In this document: piece after piece, positions 40,899-50,675 of the stretch
Position numbering within the stretch: the first letter of the stretch is position 1
Layout: each line of letters opens with the position of its first letter
Translations under genes and position numbers: made by a program
The notes under the pieces: model-generated
The model's input: the letters and a program-made list of their open reading frames with translations, nothing else
What the model was told of the DNA's origin: nothing
The model's database searches: none
Origin: an uncultured Lachnospiraceae bacterium
GTDB lineage: Bacteria > Bacillota > Clostridia > Lachnospirales > Lachnospiraceae
DNA: 64,000 bases
NCBI GenBank assembly: GCA_934317005.1
Contig: CAKREB010000006.1
Coordinates: 1 to 64,000 of the forward strand
Reading direction: 5' to 3'

Positions 40899-41055
40899 AA
40901 AAGAAATCAGGAAAAGTAAAAACACAGTAATGAGAGTGTAGACAATATATGCGTGAGTGAAAAGGAAAAGCTATATGGCAATCCATGACATTCGCTTCGA
41001 ATAAATCAATCGCAGCGTCTGTTAGCATGGTAAAGCACTCAGATTGGAGGAAATT

Positions 41056-41412
41056 ATGCAGTTATCAAAGATTGAGATTATTACAGGTATGTCAAAGCTT
41101 AGAAGCTTAAAATCAGCGTTAAGCAAAGCCGGTGTACGCGGCATGACGGTACAGCAGGTGTTAGGATGTGGAATTGAACGTGGCATTAGTGAGTATGCGA
41201 TGGACGATGCGTTTGACGAAGCATATGAGATGGAGCTTTTACCCAAGCAGCAGATTAACATTGTTGTAGAAACAGAGCGTGTGCACGATATCGTAGAACT
41301 GGTCAAGCAGGAGCTTTATACCGGTCATATCGGAGATGGAAAGATTTTTGTATATGGTCTGGATAATGTAATCCGTGTGAGAACTGGTGATGAGGGAATT
41401 GACGCATTGTAG
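41056..41412 (+). CDS. P-II family signalling protein with divergent T-loop
   Basis: A 118-aa P-II fold: GMTVQQV in the first half, GDGKIFVYGLDNVIRVRTGDEG at the end. The T-loop region (GCGIERGISEYAMDDAFDEAYEMELLPK, abbreviated in parts) is acidic, about four residues longer than GlnB, and lacks the canonical TELYRG around the uridylylated Tyr51. ATP/2-oxoglutarate binding elements look preserved at the C-terminus. It lies 24 bp before an APC permease, with no amtB nearby, so it may gate that transporter. ATG 41056 follows TTGGAGG. Confidence 0.88.
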   Translation: MQLSKIEIITGMSKLRSLKSALSKAGVRGMTVQQVLGCGIERGISEYAMDDAFDEAYEMELLPKQQINIVVETERVHDIVELVKQELYTGHIGDGKIFVYGLDNVIRVRTGDEGIDAL

Positions 41413-41436
41413 TCATAGACGGAAGTGGAGGTTACT

Positions 41437-42837
41437 ATGAATCAAAAATTAGGATTAGGAAGTGTGATTTCTGTTTCGGTTGGACTTGTCATTGCTACCA
41501 GTTGTCTGGTATCCCTGGGACAGGGAGCAGGAAACATCGGTGTTTTGTTTATTGTGGCGATGATCATTGCCTGTCTTTTGAATATGACAACGATTGCTTC
41601 GCTATCGGAATTAAATGCATTGATGCCGAATACAACAGGTGGTCTTGCTCAGTATACGCTTGCCTGTATGGGGCCTTTCCCGACATTGATCTCGATGGTG
41701 GGAGGTTATCTTTTGTGCAACGTGTTGTCGGCAGGAGTGGAAGCATCTATTTTTGCCTATGCTATGGATCAGACCTTTCATTTGAATATTCCAAGTATTA
41801 CATACACAATCGTTATGACTGTCGTGATTCTGATCGCAAATCTGCGAGGGGTTGACATGTTTGCAAAGATTCAGAATCTGGTAGCCTTTTTGATGCTTGG
41901 CTCGATGGTGGTGATGGGCTTTATCGGTGCGATCGGAGCAGGAACCGGTACGAAGGTAGACCAGCCGGCATGTCTGACGACAGATTTTTCTGTGGTCGTT
42001 TCCATGACAGCGGTGGCATTTTGGCTGTTTATTGGTGCAGAATATGTCATTCCGATTTCAAAGGATGTTAAAAATGCAAAGCGTAATGTACCACTTGGTA
42101 TGTTTTTGGGACTGATCTTAATCTGCATTATGCAGTCTATCTTAGTGCTTGGCTTTCATAACTATACAGACTGGGGAGAGCTTGCGAACTCTCCGGCACC
42201 GCATCTTCTCTATGGTATGAATCTGCTTGGAAAGCCGGGAAAGGTATGGATGGCGTTAGTAGCAGCACTTGCGGTTGTGAGTACACAAAACTCAGGTGTG
42301 CAGGGACTTGCAAGCATTTGTCAGGGAATGGCAAAGCTTAACATGATGCCACAGTGCTTTGGCAAACTAAACAAAAAAGGGGTTCCGTATATTGGTGTAT
42401 GGTTTGTCAGCATCTCCATCTTAATCTTTGCTTTTATCAGTAACGGTTCATCTGATATTATTAGTTTTTTAATTCTGGTCGGTTCCGTATTCTGGATGAT
42501 TTCGTATATTCTGGCTCATATTGATGTACTGATTCTGCGCAAAAGACTTCCTAAGGCACCACGCAGCTTTAAGGTACCATGTGGCCCATTGTTTCCGCTA
42601 ATTGGAATTGCAGGAACGGTTTATATGATCCTTAATATTTCAACTGATCCTGTAGAGCGCAATGCAATCTGGCTTTTGACAGGAGGCGTGTTCTTACTTT
42701 TGGCAATCTATTCGTTCTTCTGGATTAAGTATAAGATGAAGCTGCCGGTATTTAAGAGTATTCCGGTGCAAAAAGTAATGGCAATGGAAAATGATCTGTA
42801 TTATATCGTCCGTAAGAAGAATGGAGTTTGTAAGTAG
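41437..42837 (+). CDS. APC-superfamily amino acid permease
   Basis: Integral membrane transporter, 466 aa with about 12 hydrophobic helices. The first helix GLGSVISVSVGLVIATSC has the unwound Gly-rich segment typical of the APC fold. The C-terminal LRKRLPKAPRSFKVPCGPLFP is common to bacterial amino acid/amine permeases. Substrate unknown; the gene context suggests an amino acid or amine. ATG 41437 follows TGGAGG, 24 bp after the P-II gene. Confidence 0.9.
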   Translation: MNQKLGLGSVISVSVGLVIATSCLVSLGQGAGNIGVLFIVAMIIACLLNMTTIASLSELNALMPNTTGGLAQYTLACMGPFPTLISMVGGYLLCNVLSAGVEASIFAYAMDQTFHLNIPSITYTIVMTVVILIANLRGVDMFAKIQNLVAFLMLGSMVVMGFIGAIGAGTGTKVDQPACLTTDFSVVVSMTAVAFWLFIGAEYVIPISKDVKNAKRNVPLGMFLGLILICIMQSILVLGFHNYTDWGELANSPAPHLLYGMNLLGKPGKVWMALVAALAVVSTQNSGVQGLASICQGMAKLNMMPQCFGKLNKKGVPYIGVWFVSISILIFAFISNGSSDIISFLILVGSVFWMISYILAHIDVLILRKRLPKAPRSFKVPCGPLFPLIGIAGTVYMILNISTDPVERNAIWLLTGGVFLLLAIYSFFWIKYKMKLPVFKSIPVQKVMAMENDLYYIVRKKNGVCK

Positions 42838-42844
42838 GAAAAAT

Positions 42845-42880
42845 ATGAGCGCACAAAGGAAGAAATCTTTGTGCGCTCAT
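42845..42880 (-). terminator. Bidirectional hairpin between APC permease and GH2 pseudogene
   Basis: ATGAGCGCACAAAG (42845-42858) and CTTTGTGCGCTCAT (42867-42880) form a perfect 14-bp stem. The T tract (ATTTTTCC) is on the minus-strand exit, but it may serve both convergent genes. Confidence 0.75.
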
Positions 42881-42900
42881 ACATAAGTTACACATATACT

Positions 42901-45900
42901 TTATTTTGTCTTTTTGGCAACTATCTTAGACCAGTTACCGGTTTTCTTTGTCTTTGTCGAAACGGCGCAGATTCGAATATAATATTTCTTATTGGTTCTA
43001 AGCTTCTTTAAAATAACAGAAGCTTTTTTTGCAGTTACCATCTTTACATTGGAAACAGAAGAGGTGCTGCCGTTTTTAAGTTTCTTTATCTGCTTGCTGC
43101 TTGTGCTGTAGGCAATGCGATAGGAAACGTTTTTCTGCGATTTCCAGGATAATTGTAAAGTCTTCTTAGCAGCTTTTGCTTTAATCGAGCTTACCGTCTT
43201 TGGAGCAGAGGCTGTAGTTGTACTTCCCTGAGCGCGGTAAGATAGGGCAGTGTCCATATAGTTTGTGGCTGCAGTTGTTGGAATCAGAGTGTATGTGTAG
43301 TTGTAGATCTGATTCCCAACTTGATATTGTGGCAGTGTTTTGTAGCCACAGGAGCCGTTTCCGGTTCCGCTTACTGCGGCATCTACAGTTACGATGGTTT
43401 CGTCACAAGGCTTTAATTCGTTGACGTGAGAAGCTTCTGCTAATTGTTTAGCGGTAAAGTGCAATGCAGATGCATTCAGATCCTGCTTTCCACAGATCAA
43501 CATACCTGTTTGGCTGGCACTGTTTTGGAGTTGTATCCATTTAACACCGGTTAGATTACCACAATCCTGTGGCTTGGCAAATGGATAATACATGTTATTG
43601 ACCGTAGATTGATATAATCCCACACGGGTAAAAGTCTGGCGGTCGCAGTAGCTTTCACTATCACCATTTCCATACCAGCTAATGTCTTCTGTATCCTTTG
43701 CGAGTGTAAGTGTTGTACCTACCTTTGTAAAGGTTTTGATGCGGGTTTTGGTAAAGTCTAAGTTCATGGTTACGGTAACAGCACCGTTATTTTCCACCAG
43801 ATAAGTCATTACAATGGTACCCGGAACATCATTTATGGTTTTGTAGGAAGAGAGAAAACGTACCGTGATCTGATAACAGTTGTCCTTTGTCTTTTTCACG
43901 GTTGGAGCACCATCTAATGTCAGATAAGACATCAGATCGAAATATTTGTCGCTGTCGTTATCTAGTTTCGCACGTGAAATATTTGGAACAGGTCCCTGCT
44001 TCATCAAAAGCTTGTTCTTAAAGTAGTAAGATTCAATCAGACCTGTTTCGTGGTTTACCGTAAAATGGAAGTTGGTTCCGGATACAAGGTAATCCTTTCC
44101 TTGTTTTTTGACAGATACCTTATCACCCTTCAGAGTGTGCGGAATCTCGTTGGATTTTGTATTGACCGTAAACTGTGCGTATGCTTTTTCAAAACCACGA
44201 TCTTCTGTGAATGAACTGTCTTTTGTCTTAACGGAAATATTTAAATAGTATGTGGCGTTGTCTTTTAACTTTTTAGGTAAAGTATAAGGCACCGTGATTG
44301 TTTTTTCTGTCTGAGGCAGTACTTCATCAGAGAGGGTTCCGGACTGTATCACAGTTGCATTTTCTAAAAGTTCCCAAGTGACATCATAGCCTGAAAGTGG
44401 GGTAGAAAGGTTCTCGTTGCGCACGGAAACTTTTTGTGTGCTGAGTTTCTGATCAGTCGTTGTAAACCAGATATCCTGATATTGATATTTTACTTCTTTG
44501 ATCTCAGGTTGCGGATCCCTGTCAGCAGAAAGAAGACCGTTCTGGCAGAAGTTTTTATCGCTTGAACGGGTTCCCCAATCACCGCCATATCCCAAGAAAT
44601 AGCCATCTAACTGATTCAGACCGCTTGTATGGGCGTCTGCCTGTGCATAATAATTCCAATCGTCTGCACCAATCTTTACTTTGCGAGGTGCGGATAGCAT
44701 TGATATTGTTTTGCTTCATCAGACGGATGTCCGTTTCGTATACCTTTTTGGAAACATATTTACCGGTTTCGGGGTCGGTATCATGTCGATTAACACCTTT
44801 GATCAGAAGGCGCTTTCCGTTTAATTTTACGGTGTCGTAATGATCGGTTGCGTTGTTGTATTTTCCGTCGGAAGTAACCTTTGTTGAGGTAAAGGTTAGC
44901 TCACGGAAACCGATGTTTTGACTTACACTTTCATAATGGATACCGGTTTCTTTATCATATAATGAGATAACGGCAGTATAAAGATTTGGGTGCTCGCTAT
45001 CCCAGAGTTCTGGCTCTTTTACGGTGAGCTTTAGGCTGCAGCTTTCTTTGGTATCAGATGAAACCGGTTGAATTGCAGCGTCTGAGGTAGTAATGATATG
45101 TTCTTTGTCATCGTAAAGTGTAACCTGCGCTGCCAGATGATTGGCAGAATCGGTTGCATCGTTTTGTACGGTTAAAGCAAAATCAGCAGAGGCGGTGTTG
45201 TAATTGTCAGATAACTTTGTTGACAGGGTATAATCCTGAATATGCACAGCAGGAGTGCTGGTTAAGTAAACATCACGGAAAATACCACCGTCATAGATCA
45301 TATCCTGATCCTCTAACCATGTTCCGTCACAGAATTTATATACCTTGACAGCCAATGTATTTGTTTCGCCCTTTTTGTTTAAAAGATCTGTGATGTCAAA
45401 GGTGTGCGGATCATAGCTGTCCTCGCTATAGCCAACTTCTGTACCGTTGATATAGAGATAATAGGCAGATTCTACACCGCCAAGTGTAATGTATACCTTT
45501 CCGTTGTCCTGTAACATGGAATCTTTGACGGTAAAGGTCTTGCGATAGAGTCCTACCGGATTTTTGGAGGCAGGCGCCTGGGGAAAATCAGTATTTTCCT
45601 GAAATGGCATAGAAGAGTTGGTATAGATTGGAAAGTCAAATCCATAGCTGGTCCAGCTGGCAGGAAGTTCTACCTGTTTCCAGCCGTCAGAGGATTTTTC
45701 CTGATAAGCAGGCTTTTCAAAGTCTTCCAAAGCGTCTGCTTCCTTTGGAGAGGAAAGGACGGTAAGATCCCAGCTTTCTCCTTTCTGTGTCAGACATTGG
45801 TAATAGGCAGAATTTTCTTTTTGGTAATCCCTTGCCCCATAGTATGCTGTTTTGATATCAGCATATGGTGTCAGATTGGAACTGTCCGGAAGTGTGTTGA

Positions 45901-46144
45901 CAGAAGTAATGTCAAGATTGCTGCCGGTACCTTTCCATTCATCTCCGGTACAGGATTTGCGGACCGGAGTGGTTGTTGTTGCCTGTGGCAATGCTGTATA
46001 GGAAAAAGCACTGCTTTCAAAAGGATTTTCTGTTTCCTGTGCAGTGGCAGAGGAAGGCAGATATGGACAGAAAAGTCCGGATATACTTAAGGCAGACGTT
46101 AGTAAGATAGCGTTTGCTTTTTTCAAAAAAATGTTTCGTCGCAT
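42901..46144 (-). pseudogene. Secreted GH2 beta-galactosidase lacking its catalytic barrel (internal deletion, frameshift)
   Basis: Two overlapping frames make one broken gene. The 5' part (46144 to 44579) has a signal peptide, sugar-binding and Ig-like GH2 domains and the barrel start LLIKGVNRHDTDPETGKY, reaching NINAIRTS. There the frame breaks. The other frame (from ~44700 to 42901) resumes at DGYFLGYGGDWGT, NGLLSADRDPQPE, the end of the barrel, then the C-terminal GH2 domains and a fibronectin III-like tail. About 300-350 residues containing both catalytic glutamates are missing, so no beta-galactosidase activity is expected. The start ATG 46144 follows GGAGGT. An AraC regulator lies 80 bp upstream. 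Confidence 0.88.
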
Positions 46145-46223
46145 AGTAAATAATACCTCCAATACAAATTGAGTGAGAGTGATTTCTTATTTATTTAGGA
46201 TGAATGCTGTGCTTAAAAAAGGA

Positions 46224-47051
46224 TCAGATCACACTGTTTCGATATTCTAAAGGGGTGACATGTTCAAATTGTTTAAATTTTTTGCAAAAATAATTGGTGT
46301 TTTGAAAACCACACTTTTCACCGACCTCTTTGACGGATAAGTGGCTGTACAGTAACAGGGAACATGCCAGCTCAATGCGTACCTGATTGATATATTCTGT
46401 AGGACGTACGCCGAGAGCCTCCTTGAATATACGGCAGATGTGCTGGGCAGATACAGGAACAACTTTGCATAGGTCATCCATAGTGATCGGATGCATGCAA
46501 TGTGTGCTGATATATTCCTGCAGGGCACGTATCTGCTGCTCGTACGGTGTCTGTTTACATTCTTTTAAGCGATATAAGGATGTCTGGTATATAAATTCGA
46601 TGATAAATGAATAGACAGCACCGGCAGCTAAAATATTTCCGGTTTCCGGATGCTTGATCAGATCCATGCGCATCTGATTTAAGATACGATCTAACTCGGA
46701 TTCGTCCTGCAGGGTAAAAACGCCGCCATCTTCTAAATGAAACTTGCGGTAAAGAGCAGGAAGACCGCTGCCGCAGGGAACCATCCAGCGGATGTCCCAG
46801 ATATCACCGTCCGGATAATAGCAGTGCGGTTTTTTTGCCGGAATAAAGAAGGCAGAGCCTTCCGGTAATTCATAAGTCTGTCCGTTCATTTCCAACCATC
46901 CGGAACCGGTGCAGTTATAGAAAAACTGATCGTGCTCGTAGCCGTTTGGGCGGTCTATGCGTGGCTGCAGTTCGTGCAGACCGATACTTAGAACATAAAA
47001 AGGCAGATCAGTAACACCATCGGTTGACGGATACATATAATACCAGAGCAT
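46224..47051 (-). CDS. AraC-family regulator with cupin domain
   Basis: A 275-aa protein: an N-terminal cupin sugar-sensing domain (GSGWLEMNGQTYELPEGSAFF..., with KPHCYYPDGD) and C-terminal AraC HTH pair (HICRIFKEALGVRPTEYI; VGEKCGFQNTNYFCKKFK). Start ATG 47051 follows AGGAGGAG. It lies upstream of, and on the same strand as, the broken beta-galactosidase gene, so it was presumably its activator. Confidence 0.9.
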   Translation of the reverse strand: MLWYYMYPSTDGVTDLPFYVLSIGLHELQPRIDRPNGYEHDQFFYNCTGSGWLEMNGQTYELPEGSAFFIPAKKPHCYYPDGDIWDIRWMVPCGSGLPALYRKFHLEDGGVFTLQDESELDRILNQMRMDLIKHPETGNILAAGAVYSFIIEFIYQTSLYRLKECKQTPYEQQIRALQEYISTHCMHPITMDDLCKVVPVSAQHICRIFKEALGVRPTEYINQVRIELACSLLLYSHLSVKEVGEKCGFQNTNYFCKKFKQFEHVTPLEYRNSVI

Positions 47052-47292
47052 TATTTCTCCTCCTATCATATTGTCGCGACTATAATGATTTTAACATGCG
47101 TTATTTTTTCGTACAATATCATTTATTGCAAAATGTTCAAATTGTTCTACGGTATTCATATTATATCACGGATGTACAATGCAAAGAAGGCTGCTTTTTA
47201 GAAGAGAATCTGTGAATGACAAGATCAAAGGGGGGATGTGAATCATTTGCGGTGTAGAAAGCGATGACAACACATGTAAAAGCAGAAAGTCC

Positions 47293-47322
47293 TTGACAGT
47301 TTAGTCGTTGGTTTAGTATGAT
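47293..47322 (+). promoter_or_regulatory. Promoter TTGACA-N18-TATGAT for valS
   Basis: TTGACA at 47293-47298, TATGAT at 47317-47322, 18-bp spacer. It precedes the T-box leader. Confidence 0.6.
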
Positions 47323-47339
47323 AATAGGAGTGGCCGGGT

Positions 47340-47731
47340 ACAGATTATGTAACTGCTGCTATTAATAAAAAGATAGGATTCTTTGTGAATCTAACAACTA
47401 AAATTCGATGAAAAAGAGGAGTACATGCAGATTCCTTTCAGAGAGAGTGATCCATCGGCTGTAAGATTGCTTATGTGTAGTGTGCATGGAAGGTAGCTTT
47501 GGAGAAGTGATTCTGAACGTAGCTGTATACAGGCTTACAGGTAGAAGATGTATCAGGAGATATTGTAAGAATCACCGGTTCATCCCGTTAACGATGCAAG
47601 AGATAAGAGTGATCAAAAAACTGGTCTTAGTTTGTCAAAGATCAGACAAGAGATTATGATATGATTGCTTTTGTGATCAAAGGTGGTACCGCGTTTATTC
47701 GCCCTTTGCCGTTATGGCAGAGGGCTTTTTT
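47340..47731 (+). promoter_or_regulatory. T-box leader of valS, probable specifier GUA
   Basis: The T-box sequence AAAGGTGGTACCGCG lies at about 47679-47693, directly before a terminator. A long stem I region lies upstream. In its distal loop, CTGAACGTAGC places a GTA (valine codon, 47519-47521) followed by a purine, as usual for specifiers. Uncharged tRNA-Val would stabilise the antiterminator and switch on valS. Specifier placement is inferred without folding. Confidence 0.9.
47701..47731 (+). terminator. T-box terminator
   Basis: GCCCTTTGCC (47701-47710), loop GTTAT, GGCAGAGGGC (47716-47725), then six T. Confidence 0.85.
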
Positions 47732-47852
47732 GCTCTATAGGAAAGTTCGTCCTATAGAGCAGAAAAACTCTACGAGGATTGCACTGCGGCGAATAGAAAA
47801 ATGTCGCTTTTTGCGACTTGTCGCAGGCGGAGAGTTTCGCAAGCGAAACTCT
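47732..47852 (+). other. Three hairpins between T-box terminator and valS
   Basis: Perfect inverted repeats occur in a row: GCTCTATAGGA/TCCTATAGAGC (47732-47760), GTCGC/GCGAC (47803-47817) and AGAGTTTCG/CGAAACTCT (47831-47852). They would fold in the mRNA just before the valS ribosome site. The first contains an ATAGGAAAG core like the terminator-linked repeats at 19760 and 37155. Confidence 0.6.
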
Positions 47853-47882
47853 TTCTTGATTTTATAAGAAAGGAACAAGACA

Positions 47883-50528
47883 ATGGCAAAAGAGTTAGAA
47901 AAAAATTATAATCCTGCCGACATAGAGAAAAGAACCTATGATAAGTGGCAGCAGAAGAAGTATTTTCATGCAGAAGTAAATCGTGACAAGAAACCTTTTA
48001 CAATCGTTATGCCGCCCCCAAATATCACGGGACAGCTCCATATGGGACATGCTCTTGATAATACGTTGCAGGATATTTTGATCCGTTTTAAACGTATGCA
48101 GGGATATGAGGCTTTATGGGTTCCGGGAACCGATCATGCGTCTATCGCAACAGAGGCAAAGGTGGTAGAAAAGCTTGCCAAAGAGGGCATTAAGAAAGAA
48201 GATATCGGACGTGAGAAGTTCTTAGAGCACGTATGGGATTGGAAGAAGCAGTACGGTGGTCGTATCGTAGAACAGCTTAAAAAAATCGGTTCTTCCTGCG
48301 ATTGGGACAGAGAGCGTTTTACAATGGATGAAGGCTGTTCAAAGGCGGTAAAGGAAGTGTTTGTAAAGCTTTACAACAAGGGATTGATCTACCGTGGAGA
48401 GAGAATCATCAATTGGTGTCCTCACTGCCTTACTTCTATTTCAGATGCAGAGGTTGAGTATGAGGATCAGGCAGGACATTTCTGGCATCTTCGTTATAAG
48501 ACGACAGATGGTACAGGCTACATTGATCTTGCGACAACAAGACCGGAAACGCTTCTTGGTGATACGGCAGTAGCTGTTAATCCAAACGATGACAGATACA
48601 AGGACATGGTAGGAAAGATGCTTGATCTTCCGATTGTTCACCGTCAGATTCCGATTATCGCAGATGAGTATGTCGATATGGAATTTGGTACAGGTGTCGT
48701 TAAGATCACACCGGCACATGACCCTAACGATTTTGAAGTGGGACTTCGTCACAATCTGGAAGTGATTAATGTACTGACAGATGATGCAAAGATTGTAAAA
48801 GATTATCCAAAGTATGCCGGCATGGACAGATATGAGGCACGTAAAGCAATCGTAGCAGATCTTGAAGCAGAGGGAGCACTTCTTAAGGTAGAAGATCATG
48901 AGCATAATGTAGGAACATGCTACCGCTGTGGTACGACAGTAGAGCCACGTGTATCAAAGCAGTGGTTTGTAAAGATGGAAAGTCTTGCAAAGCCTGCGAT
49001 TGAAGCAGTAAAAAGAGGCGATACAAAGTTTGTACCACCTCATTTTGATAAGACATATTATCATTGGTTAGAGGGTATTCGTGACTGGTGTATTTCACGT
49101 CAGCTCTGGTGGGGACATCAGATTCCGGCATTTTACTGTGATGACTGTGGTGAGATGGTCGTTACGAAAGAGTCAGGCTGCAATTGTCCAAAGTGTGGCA
49201 AGCCGATGCGTCAGGACCCTGACACACTGGATACATGGTTCTCTTCTGCTCTTTGGCCGTTCTCTACACTGGGGTGGCCGGATAAGACTGAGGAGATGGA
49301 TTATTTCTATCCAACCAGTACTCTGGTAACAGGATATGATATCATTTTCTTCTGGGTAATCCGAATGATGTTCTCAGGACTGGAGCAGACAGGAAAGGTT
49401 CCGTTTGATACCGTTCTGATTCACGGACTGGTTCGTGACTCACAGGGACGCAAGATGAGTAAATCACTCGGTAATGGAATTGATCCGCTTGAGGTTATTG
49501 ATAAATATGGTGCAGACGCACTTCGATTTACACTTGTTACGAACAATGCGCCGGGAAATGACATGCGTTTCTACTGGGAACGTGTTGAGGCGAGCCGTAA
49601 CTTTGCAAATAAAGTATGGAATGCATCCCGTTTTATTATGATGCATCTGGGTGACAATGAGATTACAACACCGGCTTATGATACTCTTAAGGTGGAAGAT
49701 AAATGGATACTCTCTGCTGTCAATACACTTGCCAAAGAAGTTACGGAAAACATGGAAAAATATGAACTTGGTGTGGCTGTCCAGAAGATCAATGATTTCG
49801 TGTGGACAGAGTTCTGTGACTGGTATATTGAGTTTGTTAAGCCTAGACTTTTTGCAAAGGATGAGGACAAAGAATCCGCAAATGCAGCATTCTGGACACT
49901 TAAGACAGTATTGATCAACTCACTTAAGCTGCTTCATCCGTTTATGCCATTTATCACAGAAGAAATCTTTTGTACTCTCCAGTCAGAAGAAGAATCTATT
50001 ATGATATCAAACTGGCCGGAATTTAAGGAAGAGTGGGATAACAAAGATGCCGAAAAGAAAGCAGAGCTTATGAAGGCGCTTACAAGAGGAATCCGAAACA
50101 GAAGAAGTGAGATGAACGTGGCACCGTCAAGAAAAGCAAAAGTATATGTCGTTGCAGATGACGATGAAACGAAGGCAACACTTACAGAACTGGTTCCATC
50201 TTATCAGCATCTTATCTCTGCATCAGAGGTACAGGTTCAGAGTGATAAGACCGGCATTGAGGACAATGCGGTATCCGTTGTGATAGATAAAGCAACTATC
50301 TATATGCCACTTGCTGATCTGGTAGATCTTGCCAAAGAAAAAGAACGTCTTACGAAAGAAAAGAAGCGTTTGGAAGGTGAGCTTAAGAGAGTAAACGGAA
50401 TGCTTAGCAATGAGAAATTTATGAGCAAAGCACCGGAAGCCAAGATCAATGAGGAAAAAGCAAAGCTTGAGAAATATGAAAGCATGATGGCAAAAGTAGA
50501 GGAAGAACTGGCAGCATTGGAAAAGTAA
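47883..50528 (+). CDS. valS: Valyl-tRNA synthetase
   Basis: Charges tRNA-Val. The 881-aa class I enzyme has the HIGH motif as GQLHMGHALDN, the editing domain with TTRPETLLGDTAV, zinc-type cysteines (CDDCGEMV; CPKCGKPM), KMSKS in GRKMSKSLGNGIDP and the C-terminal coiled coil (VDLAKEKERLTKEKKRL). Full length. ATG 47883 follows AAGAAAGGAACAAGAC. Controlled by the T-box leader. Confidence 0.98.
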   Translation: MAKELEKNYNPADIEKRTYDKWQQKKYFHAEVNRDKKPFTIVMPPPNITGQLHMGHALDNTLQDILIRFKRMQGYEALWVPGTDHASIATEAKVVEKLAKEGIKKEDIGREKFLEHVWDWKKQYGGRIVEQLKKIGSSCDWDRERFTMDEGCSKAVKEVFVKLYNKGLIYRGERIINWCPHCLTSISDAEVEYEDQAGHFWHLRYKTTDGTGYIDLATTRPETLLGDTAVAVNPNDDRYKDMVGKMLDLPIVHRQIPIIADEYVDMEFGTGVVKITPAHDPNDFEVGLRHNLEVINVLTDDAKIVKDYPKYAGMDRYEARKAIVADLEAEGALLKVEDHEHNVGTCYRCGTTVEPRVSKQWFVKMESLAKPAIEAVKRGDTKFVPPHFDKTYYHWLEGIRDWCISRQLWWGHQIPAFYCDDCGEMVVTKESGCNCPKCGKPMRQDPDTLDTWFSSALWPFSTLGWPDKTEEMDYFYPTSTLVTGYDIIFFWVIRMMFSGLEQTGKVPFDTVLIHGLVRDSQGRKMSKSLGNGIDPLEVIDKYGADALRFTLVTNNAPGNDMRFYWERVEASRNFANKVWNASRFIMMHLGDNEITTPAYDTLKVEDKWILSAVNTLAKEVTENMEKYELGVAVQKINDFVWTEFCDWYIEFVKPRLFAKDEDKESANAAFWTLKTVLINSLKLLHPFMPFITEEIFCTLQSEEESIMISNWPEFKEEWDNKDAEKKAELMKALTRGIRNRRSEMNVAPSRKAKVYVVADDDETKATLTELVPSYQHLISASEVQVQSDKTGIEDNAVSVVIDKATIYMPLADLVDLAKEKERLTKEKKRLEGELKRVNGMLSNEKFMSKAPEAKINEEKAKLEKYESMMAKVEEELAALEK

Positions 50529-50548
50529 GCTGTCCATAATAATAGTAC

Positions 50549-50612
50549 AAAGAGAGAATGTATTGGTGCACAAGTTAATTTGATACATCGTGTACCGATA
50601 CATTCTCTCTTT
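50549..50612 (+). terminator. Terminator after valS
   Basis: AAAGAGAGAATGTA (from 50549) pairs with TACATTCTCTCTTT (to 50612); an inner GGTGCAC/GTGTACC stem extends it. The T tract is short, so it may also serve the convergent minus-strand gene. Confidence 0.65.
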
Positions 50613-50675
50613 AAATATTATAAAATCATTCGTATGTTTTTGGTTTTTTACTCTATCAATAGTACAGACTGATTT

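Noticed and set aside
41502..41855. 117-aa frame inside the APC permease gene
   Set aside because: It is an out-of-frame shadow of a clear membrane transporter with no start signal.
42901..46144. Reading the two GH2 frames as two intact genes or a programmed frameshift
   Set aside because: Both catalytic glutamates and ~300 residues are missing at the junction, which a frameshift alone could not restore, so it is an internal deletion.
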